A stretch of 64,000 nt of DNA from Adiantum capillus-veneris (Eukaryota > Streptophyta > Polypodiopsida > Polypodiales > Pteridaceae). The DNA is taken from the NCBI GenBank assembly GCA_014529385.2, contig CM043956.1:60647120-60711119 (forward strand). The letters run 5' to 3'. How positions within the stretch are numbered: position 1 is the stretch's first letter; each line of letters starts with the position of its first letter. Positions 9,836-19,295 of the stretch are shown here, piece after piece. The notes below the pieces were generated by a model that saw nothing but the letters and a program-made list of their open reading frames with translations, was not told the DNA's origin and did not search any database. The position numbers and the translations under genes are program-made.

Positions 9836-11942
9836 TCCCTGGGAACACCAGTATGTCTCCGATCTCAATCTCTAACCTGTGTGAAGCCACTCTCAGCTGA
9901 CCAATCGCCACCCGTGAGCTATGTGGCATATATGTGTCCATGTAGCGTGGTCTCTGTATGAACCCCCCAGACAATATGGTGAGAAACTGGTCTCTGTAAT
10001 CTGACATCCTCGTCCCCAAGCCAGGTGACTCCCAGACTCTCCTAGTGTATAGCTGCCACAGATCCTGTCTCAATACCAAGTTCCTCTCACTGCGAGAGAG
10101 GTGAACATATGGTGAGTGGGGGTCGTACTGGAATGGTGGTAGGCTCTCCATGTCAAGACCATGTCCCTCAAACCATGCTCTGACCTGTGAGTACCATGCT
10201 CTCTCATGCCCACTCTCTGATAGCTGTATAGCTGCCTCAAATGCTCTACGAGTAAGTCTGTCAGGAGGTAGCTCTCTCATCCTTTGGATGAAGCAGACTG
10301 TCTGGAATAGTGCCTCTACAACCATAGGTGGTGTGGCGAGCTCGGCTCTAATAATGTCATGTGGCACTGTCTTCTTGCTGCGGAGCAAGCGTGAGATCAT
10401 ACATACCTGTGGCCTCTCAAGCTGTGTCCACTGGTCAGCTGTCAATCCTGGTGCCCATACTGCCGCCGAGTACATCAAGGCCGGGGTGACTAAGGTGTCG
10501 AAAAGCCACCCCTTCGTGCGGGGCTCCTGAAAGTGTGCCTGGTGGCATCTCCGCTCTAGCATGGCCAGAGCTGCATATCCTCGGGTGAGCCTGTCAGTAG
10601 CAGCCTGCCTCATAGTGAAGGGTCCTGGTAGGCTGGTGAATGTGATGCCAAGGTAGACATAGGAGGTGACTACATCAACCTGTCCTCCTGCTGCTGTGAA
10701 GGTGGCAGCGCTCCTCACTGCACTGGATGTGTGAAAGATCATAACCTTGGTTTTGCCAAGGTTCACAGTCAACCCCCTGTGTGTGCTGAATTCGTCCAAG
10801 GCCTCAAGATGGCGTTGCAAGCCCTCGGGTGACTCTGAAATCAACACAATATCATCAGCATATAACATGATGTGGACCGGAGTACCTGCCAAGTCGCTCC
10901 CCTCTCCTCCTGCTCGCAGTATGTAGTCGGAGATCTTGTCGATGTAGAGCCCAAAGAGTGTCGGGGAGAGTGGGCATCCTTGCTTAACACCAATGGTGCT
11001 AGCAATGGTCTCTGAAAAACCGCCTGGGCAACGAACCCGACCCGTCACCCTCTCGTAGAGAGCATATATGGCCCAAATCATCTCTGTTGGTACACCAATG
11101 CTGTGAAGGCGCTGGAAGAGTCTCTCGCGTGGGACTGTGTCAAAGGCCTTGCGGAAATCCACAAAGCAGCAATAAAGCCTCTTCTTCCGCGCCTTTGCCC
11201 CATCAATGAGGCAGCGCAGAACGAAGATGTGATCAGTGGTGGAGAAAGCTCGTCTGAAACCTGCCTGGCCTGGAGCTCGTAAACCCTCGATCTCTGCGTA
11301 GCAGCTGAGCTGTGCCTCAAGTACTGCTCCATATAGCTTGGCCATCGTGTGGCCAATCATGATAGTCCTGTAGTTCCCTGGGTCCAGGGTGTCGCCAGAT
11401 TTGTGGATAGGCACTATGGTGTGCTGTGTCCACTCCTCTGGGAAGCCCTCCCCTATAGCCCGGTTGAAGACATGTGCAATCAACGGGGCTATAGTGGAGG
11501 CCGCATAAATGATGTGGTCACTGTGTAATCCAGTATGGTCAGCTGATCGTCTGTGCTGCATGCGGCGTATGGCCCTCTCTACCATCTCTGCTGTAAAGAA
11601 GGAGGAGCACGTGGGGCGTGGCTCGTGTGGCTGTGGGATAGGAGGCTGCCTTGGCACCTCATAAAGTCGCTCTGCATAATCATGCCATATCTGTGGATCC
11701 TCAATAGCTGTAGTCGGACGTGGCTCGCGCAGGGTGCGCCATGCCGTCGCGCTATCCATGCTCATGAATAGGCGGTATAGCTCAAGCTCCTGTGCCTCTT
11801 CGAATGCTCGCCGCTTTTGGCGTGTCAGCGTCTTCATATGCCGTCTGGCCTCTCTCTCTGTGATCTCTCCTAAGGCTCGCCGTGCACGGAGGCGTCGGTA
11901 TAGCTCTCTGCACTCATCATCATACCAGCGGTTCTGAGGCAT
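9660..11942 (-). CDS. LINE-D ORF2 reverse transcriptase
   Basis: About 700 meaningful residues. MPQNRWYDDECRELYRRL linker, [66 protein letters not shown] (intact YADD) and [10 protein letters not shown] are followed by the thumb and a conserved C-terminal region (YMDTYMPHSSRVAIGQL). The last about 60 residues of this frame are out of register: at about 9835-9840 a 1-nt slip separates VFPG from the real continuation, which carries the Cys/His motif. Catalytically plausible RT, but the protein is interrupted. Confidence 0.9.
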   Translation of the reverse strand: MPQNRWYDDECRELYRRLRARRALGEITEREARRHMKTLTRQKRRAFEEAQELELYRLFMSMDSATAWRTLREPRPTTAIEDPQIWHDYAERLYEVPRQPPIPQPHEPRPTCSSFFTAEMVERAIRRMQHRRSADHTGLHSDHIIYAASTIAPLIAHVFNRAIGEGFPEEWTQHTIVPIHKSGDTLDPGNYRTIMIGHTMAKLYGAVLEAQLSCYAEIEGLRAPGQAGFRRAFSTTDHIFVLRCLIDGAKARKKRLYCCFVDFRKAFDTVPRERLFQRLHSIGVPTEMIWAIYALYERVTGRVRCPGGFSETIASTIGVKQGCPLSPTLFGLYIDKISDYILRAGGEGSDLAGTPVHIMLYADDIVLISESPEGLQRHLEALDEFSTHRGLTVNLGKTKVMIFHTSSAVRSAATFTAAGGQVDVVTSYVYLGITFTSLPGPFTMRQAATDRLTRGYAALAMLERRCHQAHFQEPRTKGWLFDTLVTPALMYSAAVWAPGLTADQWTQLERPQVCMISRLLRSKKTVPHDIIRAELATPPMVVEALFQTVCFIQRMRELPPDRLTRRAFEAAIQLSESGHERAWYSQVRAWFEGHGLDMESLPPFQYDPHSPYVHLSRSERNLVLRQDLWQLYTRRVWESPGLGTRMSDYRDQFLTILSGGFIQRPRYMDTYMPHSSRVAIGQLRVASHRLEIEIGDILVFPGRSESAEPAQRRWRVRSTLYVDAEHTLRSEAGMRPYSEDSPLSERSWTLEIRDSSDGSY

Positions 11943-11948
11943 AGTCCC

Positions 11949-11958
11949 GGGGGGGGGG
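11949..11958 (+). repeat. G10 homopolymer at the LINE-D ORF2 frameshift
   Basis: Endonuclease and RT frames differ by one base and switch exactly across this run. Confidence 0.85.
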
Positions 11959-13000
11959 AGTGCGTCCTGTGTGGAAAAGAGCTAATAGCTGAAGTGTGGA
12001 GAACGGAAGAGATATGTGATGTGAGAACTGAGAGTGGTGTGGATGGGTGGATGAGGCATAGGCCATGCTCGACCTCGGCCGAGTAAAGAGAGGCTAGCTC
12101 ATGTGTGAAATGGATGGTGGTGTGTGGAGTGTGTGCTGTGGAGCTGTGTGGGATGGTATCTCCGGTGATGGAGAAAGAGAGGTATGTGTGGTCGGCTCCG
12201 ATGGGTATGGGTGGAATGGTGAAGGATGTGATAAGGTGTGTAGCCTCCCTGGGTCCCAGAATATAGTCGACTGTACTCCCCCCTCCCTCTGCAACTCCAT
12301 GTGGCATACAAGTCAAGCCCCCTGAGGTGGGCCACTGGACCATCCCGTTATAAATAACGAGACGGTGCTGGGAGCCAAGTCGAAGTAGATGTCGTCCGTA
12401 GGCTGTGACTGGAGCTCTGTCTGCTGTATCTCTCATAGTAGCCTCCTCATCTAGAGTGTGTAGTGCCTCTGGGTCCTCGTGGTCATATTCCTCACACTGC
12501 TCACTGCACGTATGAGCATTGAAGTCTCCCATAAGGAAGACTTCACCCAGTGTGGAGTACTCCATAATCTCCTCCGTGAGGCATGCGTACGGTGACTCCT
12601 GCTCAATAGGGGCGAATCTGGAGCCTGTGGGAGCAAAGTAGCAAAGGGCAATGTAGACGATCCTGTCTCGTGAGAGCTCGAGGCGAATCCACATGTAGCG
12701 GGCCTGTGGGTCCCGGGCAACAATCTGTAGTCTGCTGTGAAGCCCCTGTCTAAAGAGTATGGCCACTCCTCCTGAGCCGCGAGTGGTGTGCTGGCGCATA
12801 CATCCCCGATGTAGAGATTCCCACTGGAATCCATGTATCCGTGGTAACCCTCTCTCTGGGCTCTCGTGTGTCTCTGTAAGTAGAATGATGTCTCGACCTC
12901 TCATCACCTCCTCAAGTCTCTCTGGGTGTGTCCATAGGTCTCCATTGCAATTCCAAACCGTGACATGAATCTCCTCGTGTGTCCCACAGGCCGCGAGTCC
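11959..13000 (-). CDS. LINE-D ORF2 endonuclease domain
   Basis: Open directly from the ORF1 amber stop. The conserved N terminus VTVWNCNGDLW lies upstream of the first in-frame ATG (12907), so the domain needs readthrough or a non-AUG start. Motifs: LLTETHES, GGVAILFRQGL, YFAPTG, LMGDFNAHT, STVDYILG and GADHTYLSFS. Active-site residues appear intact. The frame is lost in a G10 run at 11949-11958 just before MPQNRWYDDECRE, suggesting a one-base slip or a sequencing error. Confidence 0.85.
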
Positions 13001-13786
13001 CTATGCGATGGTCTTGCCATCAATGATAACCCTACCATCTCGATATACTGCCTTCTTCCCTTCTTTGCGGGCTTGATGGACTCTAGGCATGCACGCGCGA
13101 CGGTGATCTTGTTGCATCTTTGTGAGGTCATCATCAAGATAAATCGGGGGGCCTTCTAGCCCTCTCAAGATGACCCTCTTTCGGAGAAAAGAAGTTCGAG
13201 ACTCCTCGGAGGCGAATTGGAGGATGAGAGCTCTCTTCTTTGGATCTTTGCCGGCTCTCCAAACTTTGGAGAAAGGGATCTCTTCTTCCTTGTATCCCAC
13301 TTTCTTGCATAAAGCTTTCCCATCGCTCTCGGGTGTAGACCCTTCTTCTTCTTTGATGCCGGTCACTCGCACATTGAGACGGCGATCTTGTCGCATCTTC
13401 TCCTCCTCGATGGTTGTGTGTACGATGAGTACCTCATCTTTTTGGGCTTCCTCTCTTGCTACCTTCTTGATGTTCTTTTTGACCACTTCGACCCATCCTT
13501 CTTTGGTGGCCTCTAATTTGTCCTCAATGCTTGCGGTGAGGGCTTTGGTGATCTCCTCCTTGAGGGCTTCCTTAGCCTCCTCTTTAATCTCTCCTTCCTC
13601 GGGGGTGAGGGATGTGATGGAAGCATGAAGGAGATCGATTTGTGCCTTCATCTCTTCTTGCTCTTTCCTCCATCTCTCTCTCTCTCTCTCTCTCTGCGCG
13701 CGCCACTGCTGCTGCTGCTGAACCCGTTGTGGCTGACCTGTTGCGACTGCACGCTGCCAAGGCTGTAGCACTTGCCGCTGCCTCAC
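13001..13786 (-). CDS. LINE-D ORF1 (L1 ORF1p-like RNA-binding protein)
   Basis: Open frame of 261 codons without a stop. The N-terminal 40 residues are Gln/Arg-rich and partly encoded by a (TC)n repeat; they lack an ATG (first in-frame ATG at 13651, residue 46), and an in-frame TGA lies upstream. Residues 46-130 are Glu/Lys-rich coiled coil. An RRM-like segment follows (RRLNVRVTGIKEEE, RALILQFASEESRTSFLRKR), then a C-terminal domain ending YLDDDLTKMQ and ARKEGKKAVYRDGRVIIDGK, as in L1 ORF1p. Such proteins trimerise, coat the element RNA and act as chaperones. It ends in TAG (13001-13003), with ORF2 continuing in the same frame. Confidence 0.85.
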   Translation of the reverse strand: MRQRQVLQPWQRAVATGQPQRVQQQQQWRAQRERERERWRKEQEEMKAQIDLLHASITSLTPEEGEIKEEAKEALKEEITKALTASIEDKLEATKEGWVEVVKKNIKKVAREEAQKDEVLIVHTTIEEEKMRQDRRLNVRVTGIKEEEGSTPESDGKALCKKVGYKEEEIPFSKVWRAGKDPKKRALILQFASEESRTSFLRKRVILRGLEGPPIYLDDDLTKMQQDHRRACMPRVHQARKEGKKAVYRDGRVIIDGKTIA

Positions 13787-14056
<270 letters not shown>

Positions 14057-14072
14057 GAAATGTTATATTAAC

Positions 14073-14103
14073 GTCTTCAAAAGGCCAAAGTGGCGTATGA
14101 GAC
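14073..14103 (-). promoter_or_regulatory. LINE-E 3' two-stem hairpin
   Basis: Outer GUCU/AGAC stem kept; the inner stem ACGCCA/UGGCCU has one mismatch, but its U-G wobble has become C-G. Confidence 0.55.
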
Positions 14104-14424
14104 TAGAAAGTTACAATGTGGTGGATCTGATACAAAGTCAGAGTCAGAGTAACAAGATGACAACAATGTCAAAAATGAAATGAAAAATGTCACAATAAAA
14201 TACTATGGAATCCTAAACTACTAGGTGTGAACAGCAGCTAGCTGGGATAGCTAGATCACAAGAGATCCAACATCGGTCGTTGGCGCATCTCATCAATCTC
14301 CTCCATGGTCAGTAGTTTGACCGGGCGTCATGCATGTCGAGCCAAAGTGATCCGAATCCTCTGATGCAGCCTCCGCCGATGCTGTGTAGTCCTCCACAGT
14401 CGTGGGCATCTGGATCTTCCCAGC

Positions 14425-15360
14425 TCAGTCGCTCGGTCGATCAGTGTGCCTCTGGTGTGAGACGACGAGCTCTGCTGTGGTAGTAACTCGTTTGGGTGTC
14501 CAGTTGGCAGCTCTAAAGAGATCTGTGATCTGTCTCTGGGACTGGCTAGACTCTCCTCTCATCAGGCTCTCTCTGTGTCTGCGTAGCTCGAGCAAAAACA
14601 AACCCAAGCATCGCTGATCCTCGTACTGCACGACTCTGGAGAATGGTTCAAAGCCCTCTCTGAACAAGCAATGGAAGCGGCCTCGTATCTCGTAGTAGAC
14701 GGGGCAGTGGCATGTGTAGTGCAACTCTGTCTCAGGCTCGATGTCACACAGGGGGCATGTCCTGGCCTCTGCTGGTACTCCGCTGTATCTGCCAGTCTCG
14801 ATCCGTAGCTGGTGTGAAGATGTACATATCTGGCCGATAGCACATCGTATCCCATGAGACAAGTGGGTGTCCATGTATCTCGGCCTCGTCACAAAGCCAT
14901 CAACCGTAAGCTGGAGGACATGCTCTCTGTAGAAAGCCATCTTCGTGCCCATCTCCTGTGCTGGTTGTATCCATGTCCTCCTGGTGTCTAGCTGAGTCAA
15001 GTCCTGGCGGATGAGCCTGGTGATCTCAGACTGTGTAAGAGTCGGAGAGGGTGCATCCAGTGAGTACTGGAAGGGAGGCAATCTGTCTATGCTGAACCCA
15101 TGCGCCTGAAAGCATGATGTCATCTCTCCATACCAGCATGTTGTATCTCCCTGCATGGCTAACTGTCGAGAGGACTCAAGTGCAAGGCGGGCATATCTGT
15201 CTCTGGGAAGTTCCCACATGCGGTGTATGAAGGAGACCGATCTGGTGAGCGCCTCAACCACTAGTGGGGGGGCAGCTAGCTCTGCTAGAACAATAGCACA
15301 TGGTACTGAGGCCTTGGCTCTAATGAGCCGCGAGATCATAGAGACCAGAGGCTTCTCCAT
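14425..15360 (-). pseudogene. LINE-E ORF2 C-terminal domain with PIP box
   Basis: 311 open codons covering [64 protein letters not shown] and [15 protein letters not shown], then QRQITDLF. The Cys/His spacing matches LINE-C. After the PIP box the frame slips before the Arg-rich tail. Confidence 0.85.
14515..14538 (-). other. PIP-box codons, LINE-E
   Basis: Encodes Q-R-Q-I-T-D-L-F; the first aromatic position is Leu here. Confidence 0.65.
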
Positions 15361-15414
15361 GTCCCCCCATCCATCACTGCGGCCTGTCCTCCCGTGATGA
15401 TCTAATGAAGGTCC

Positions 15415-16185
15415 CTAGATCTCAGCTCCATAAAGCAATGCAGAAGCCACCAAGAGTGTCAAAGAGCCAGAGCTTCGTCCTAGGCTCCTAAACTGAACCT
15501 GTGAACACATCCTTTCCAATCTACCCAATGCTGCATGGGCTCTGGTGAGTCTAGTCTCTGCTGCCCTCCTCAATGAAAATGCTGGTCCACTAAAAACCAC
15601 TCCGAGGTAAGTGTACGCATCTGTATACTCCACAGTCTCCTGGCCGTATGTGAATGCTGGTGCTGACCTCCTGATCCACTGCAGGGTGGTATTAAATACC
15701 ATGACCTTGGTTTTACCAAGGTTGACGGACAAACCACTTTCCTGAGCAAACCTATTCAAAGCATCCAAGTGACGTTGCATCCCCTCCGGAGAGTCGGAGA
15801 TCAACACAATATCATCAGCATATAACAATAATGGAATCCATGTCCTTGCCAGTTGTGCACCTCTATCACCATCTCTCTCAATGTAGTCAGAAACCTCATC
15901 CACATACATACCAAATAGAGTAGGAGAGAGCGGGCAGCCTTGCTTCACCCCAATAGTGGAGTGAATCGGTGTGGATAGACCCTCTGAGGTGCGTACCTGC
16001 CCCACTACTGACCTGTATAATGCCATGACCCCCCAAATGAGCTCTGTGGGTACTCCCATCTGTTGTAATCTGCGCATCAATCTAGCTCTAGGCACTGTCT
16101 CAAATGCTTTGCGGAAATCCACAAAGCTACAATAGATCCGTCTCCCACGCGATCTACCCTCCTCAATGATGGCTTTGAGTGTCAA
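15415..16185 (-). pseudogene. LINE-E reverse transcriptase core
   Basis: 256 open codons: [56 protein letters not shown] (YADD intact), [16 protein letters not shown] and TYLGVVFSG. An upstream frameshift at about 16200-16230 breaks the link to [12 protein letters not shown], and a stop near 15415 separates it from the C-terminal frame. Inactive as a whole. Confidence 0.88.
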
Positions 16186-16380
16186 GATATGGTCAAGAGT
16201 AGAAAAACCCCTCCTAAACCCTGCCTACCGGGCTGCGCGTATCCCCTCCCTCTCTGCCCATCTACTCAGCTGCTGCTCAAGAATAGATGCGTACAACCGT
16301 GCCAATGTGTGTCCAATCATGATAGTGCGATAATTCCTAGGCTTCATAGGGTCTCCCGACTTGAAGATAGGTACATTAGT

Positions 16381-16608
16381 AGAGAGAGAGAGAATGAAAT
16401 GAAATGCTATATTAACGTCTTCACGAGGCCAAAGTGACCTAAGAGACCAAAAGTTACAATTGGTGAATTTGATACAGTGTCTGAGTACATTAAAGTACAA
16501 AGAACTGAGACAAAAATAGGTGGGGAGGGGTGATGGGGTGAGGAATGATATAATGGGTTAGCTGATACAAAGATGGATCAAATGAGATACAAATCATCAG
16601 ATGAGATC
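16381..16608 (-). mobile_element. LINE-F, 3' UTR only
   Basis: Short (AG)n tract, GAATGAAATGAAATG and the family I 3' hairpin at 16417-16447, then about 160 bp of 3' UTR (GTTACAATTGGTGAATTTGAT). Truncated before any ORF2 codons. Sits tail-to-truncation between LINE-E and LINE-G on the same strand. Confidence 0.85.
16417..16447 (-). promoter_or_regulatory. LINE-F 3' two-stem hairpin
   Basis: Outer GUCU/AGAC and inner AGGUCA/UGGCCU stems with a CUU loop. Confidence 0.6.
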
Positions 16609-16643
16609 AGAGAGAGAGAAATGAAATGAAATGATATATTAAC

Positions 16644-16674
16644 ATCTTCAAAAGGCCAAAATGACCTATGAGAC
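16644..16674 (-). promoter_or_regulatory. LINE-G 3' hairpin
   Basis: Inner stem AGGUCA/UGGCCU kept; the outer stem is weakened (GTCT to ATCT on the plus strand). Confidence 0.5.
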
Positions 16675-17041
16675 CAAATTGTTACAAATTGGTGAATCTG
16701 ATATCTATGTCTGGGTACAAAAAAGAGGTACTAAGAATAAGTTCATCTATCTAGCTCTGTGGGTATGTGTAATCATTGATACCATAGGTTCCCAATACAA
16801 GAGGGTGATACAACGTGTGATGAATCCATCCTCATCTATACTCTGGGTGTCGAGCTAGGATGGCTCGAATCCTCTGCTGTAGTCTCCGTCAATGCTGTGA
16901 AGCTCCTCTCCTCTGTCGAGGGCGTCTCAATCTCCCTAGCTCCAATGCTCGGTCAATGAGAGTACCACGGGTCGAGTATGAGCTGAGCTTTGCCGTGGTG
17001 GCTGGTTCTCTACCTGTCTAGTGCCTGGTGTGAAGAAATCA

Positions 17042-17197
17042 TAGTAACAGGGAATGGCCGTTTTCAGGTCTCCGTTCCCCGTTCCCATTCCAAGTTCCCG
17101 TTCCGAATCCCCGTTCCGTGTTTCAAACGTGAGTACCCGTAACAGGGAATGGCATTTTGTTCCGCGTTCCCGTTCCCCGTTCCCATTCCTGGTTATG
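17042..17197. mobile_element. MITE with 10-bp target duplication, Mutator-like
   Basis: 156 bp flanked by identical GAAGAAATCA (17032-17041 and 17198-17207). Termini are imperfect inverted repeats: TAGTAACAGGGAATGG at the left and the complement of CATAACCAGGAATGG at the right. The interior is made of CGTTCCC-type repeats and an internal second copy of GTAACAGGGAATGGC. A 9-10 bp duplication is typical of Mutator-like elements. It landed on the PIP-box codons of LINE-G. Confidence 0.7.
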
Positions 17198-17221
17198 GAA
17201 GAAATCAGTAATTTGTCTTTG
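17198..17221 (-). other. PIP-box codons, LINE-G
   Basis: Encodes Q-R-Q-I-T-D-F-F; half of the TTCTTC/GATT part is duplicated by the MITE target duplication. Confidence 0.7.
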
Positions 17222-17345
17222 GGATTGTCTCTCTCCAGCACTCCTCAGTAAACTGTCTCTGTGTCTGTGTATAGAGAGCATAGCTTGTGTACACACTCTC
17301 CCCCTATTGTACCCCTGCCCACAGATAAATACTCCCAAGCATGCT

Positions 17346-18440
17346 GGTTCGCCAGGCAGGAATCAGCCCTCATGACCCTATAACTGGGAAAGTGGGAGAA
17401 CACGGCGCCAAAAGCCCAATAGAGCTAGGGAGAAAAATATGACAAAGTTTGGGAAAAATATTCTAACATTCCATGTAGGGGCCATGGATACAAGCCAAAA
17501 CCCGAAGCTAAACATTGCTAAATATATCTTAGCATGAGAAAACTGCCTCTCTTCAGCCGGGCACAGCCACAAAACAGCCCTCACTCCCTAACACCTGTCC
17601 CTAGGAGATACTAAGACGGAGTGCACGAATCCAGAGGGATGCCAGAACTCTTAACAGCACAATCTCTTATGGGAAATGAGAGAGAAAAAATAACAATTCC
17701 AGTGCATCTAGTCCAGCACAAAAAAAGCTTCCCATAGCCCCTTGCCTCAAAAGCAATGCCAACCAAAGAAAACTTTTGGATTTTGCTATTTTCTATTAGG
17801 TTGTGTATTGTCAATTTGTTAATCAGCTCTCTTCGTTTTTTTTTTCCCACATACGACATTTGCTTTCCCTATTAGGAACTAACTCTACAAACTTTCACGT
17901 ACTTGCATTGATAGCATTAGTAGGGATGTTGTAGCTAATGTCTGAGCTATGCATGATAAGGGTGATGATTTTTCACCTCCCGTTTGGACAAGCAGTGAAG
18001 GTAAGGTGGCGGGTTGTTAGGTTTTTGAGATTGTGTATAAATTTGTTCTGTATTGCTTCATTTCAGGCATCTGTGGTGAAGACCTGTTTTATTTAATAGC
18101 TTATATTAGGAGTTCAGAATTTTCTCGTGTTATGTCCGTCTTTTGTATAGGTTTGAAATTGACTATATGAGTTTCGCATTCTAGATGTGAATGAATTTAA
18201 AGTTAAGGTCTCGTAGCAAGTAACGTGTAAGCAAGCTTTTCTTATTTATGTTACCCACCACTTTTGTGGAGGCTTTTTTAAGTAGCTGTTGTTCTTTTGG
18301 ACGAACAAAATAAAAATTAGATTATCAGATTTGCTTCAATATCTTCTTTCTCTTATACCTTGTCTTAGCCCCTCTTATTGTTTGTAACTTCAGCCTTTCT
18401 CAACTTGTGAAGGAAAATCCTCCATTTCTTGTCTTTCAAA
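17346..18440. other. Intron sequence with a dispersed old repeat
   Basis: No gene recognised. The stretch at about 17905-18330 is a diverged relative of 28315-28690: both share GTAGGGATGT, CTATGCATGATAA and TTTGGACAAGCAG in the same order and keep resembling each other downstream. Confidence 0.55.
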
Positions 18441-18880
18441 TTGGCATTAAATGTTTAGGTGGGAGTTATGTCTTGAATGCTCACATGTATCTGTTTTCCA
18501 AAAACTGGTTGGTCAATTTGTTATTTTCTGGCATGTATGGTACTTTGACACTCGTGCTACAAGGCACCTCACATCTCATCGTGATATGTTTACACGCTTT
18601 GAAGTTGTACCTAGTGGGGATAGTAGATACTGTCACGTGTGCCAATAATGCCTCTTATCCAATCATGGAAGTCGGTAAAATTATACTTATTGCTACAAAT
18701 GGTAGCTCTTCACACTTGCTGAGGCATTTGGAAGCCAGACTTGGTCTTGTCGTAGATATTGTGGATGACAGATGCAATATTCTTGATCTCAATTCAAGTG
18801 ACACAATTGCCACCTTTTCTTTTCGTCATGCTGATATGTCCTGAATGCTGATGGGTGTTTGTTTTCAAAACCTGGTTTGG
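18441..18880 (+). pseudogene. Ty1/Copia protease-region remnant
   Basis: One frame reads WYFDTRATRHLTSHRDMFTRFEVVPSG. It resembles the Copia aspartic protease start (D-S/T-G-A-S/T-R-H), but the Gly is Arg and the frame breaks soon after. Another frame continues YPIMEVGKIILIATNGSS, resembling the following G-x-I-x-L segment. A nearby partial repeat (TGAATGCT, TGTTTTCCAAAA / TTTTCAAAACCTGG) occurs at 18850-18880. Short and mutated. Confidence 0.5.
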
Positions 18881-19106
18881 AAAGTGGAGAGCTTTGTTAG
18901 TTTTGGTGTAATCTTGGCGACATGTAAACTTTCAGCTTTAAGTGCAGTTTACCTTTGATGACGGCTGGTGGTCATGTTATTTAGGGATGAGCGCTGATTT
19001 TTTTTCCTTCTCATTTGTTTTATAATTTAGAGAAAGTGACTGTAGGTGCTACATATGTGTAGTCTTTTAGCTTCAGCCTCTCAGTTGATTTGTTGGGTTG
19101 TCGTAG

Positions 19107-19295
19107 CTTCTGCAACAATTGCACTCTGAGAACTTGTTGGGATACAGATTTCCCATCGGGCTAGAGGATCAAATTCAGAAGTGGGATGTTGATCTGATAA
19201 GAAATTTCCATGAGCGGTGGTATTTCCCTGCAAACGCTACCCTTTATGTGGTGGGAGATATTACCAGTATTGACAAAACTATTGAGCAAATTGAA
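19107..19295 (+). CDS. SPP: SPP exon a (63 codons)
   Basis: Begins after a TCGTAG acceptor with [12 protein letters not shown] and runs to IDKTIEQIE before a GTAAGT donor. It carries [14 protein letters not shown] and [17 protein letters not shown], a signature of the M16 domain of SPP. No upstream SPP exon was found in 1-19106, so the preceding intron is longer than 19 kb. Confidence 0.9.

Larger units (their letters stand above)
9049..13786 (-). mobile_element. LINE-D, nearly complete second LINE family
   Basis: Order on the minus strand: ORF1 (13786-13001), endonuclease (12994-about 11960), RT (11942-about 9840), Cys/His and PIP-box tail (9840-9307), 3' UTR (9306-9049), (TC)n. The protein is clearly related to family I but distinct in every domain. 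Only two small frameshifts are visible, one of them in a G10 homopolymer. Confidence 0.92.
16609..17345 (-). mobile_element. LINE-G, 3' fragment carrying a MITE
   Basis: 3' hairpin, 3' UTR, Arg-rich tail remnant (16850-16990) and ORF2 C-terminal codons to about 17340 (LLRSAGERQSQRQITDFF). An in-frame-looking insertion of about 45 bp lies near 17280-17325. Interrupted by a 156-bp MITE at 17042-17197. Confidence 0.85.

Noticed and set aside
17341-19106. A further upstream SPP exon
   Set aside because: I looked for the expected conserved block preceding LLQQLHSEN and found none in this interval.
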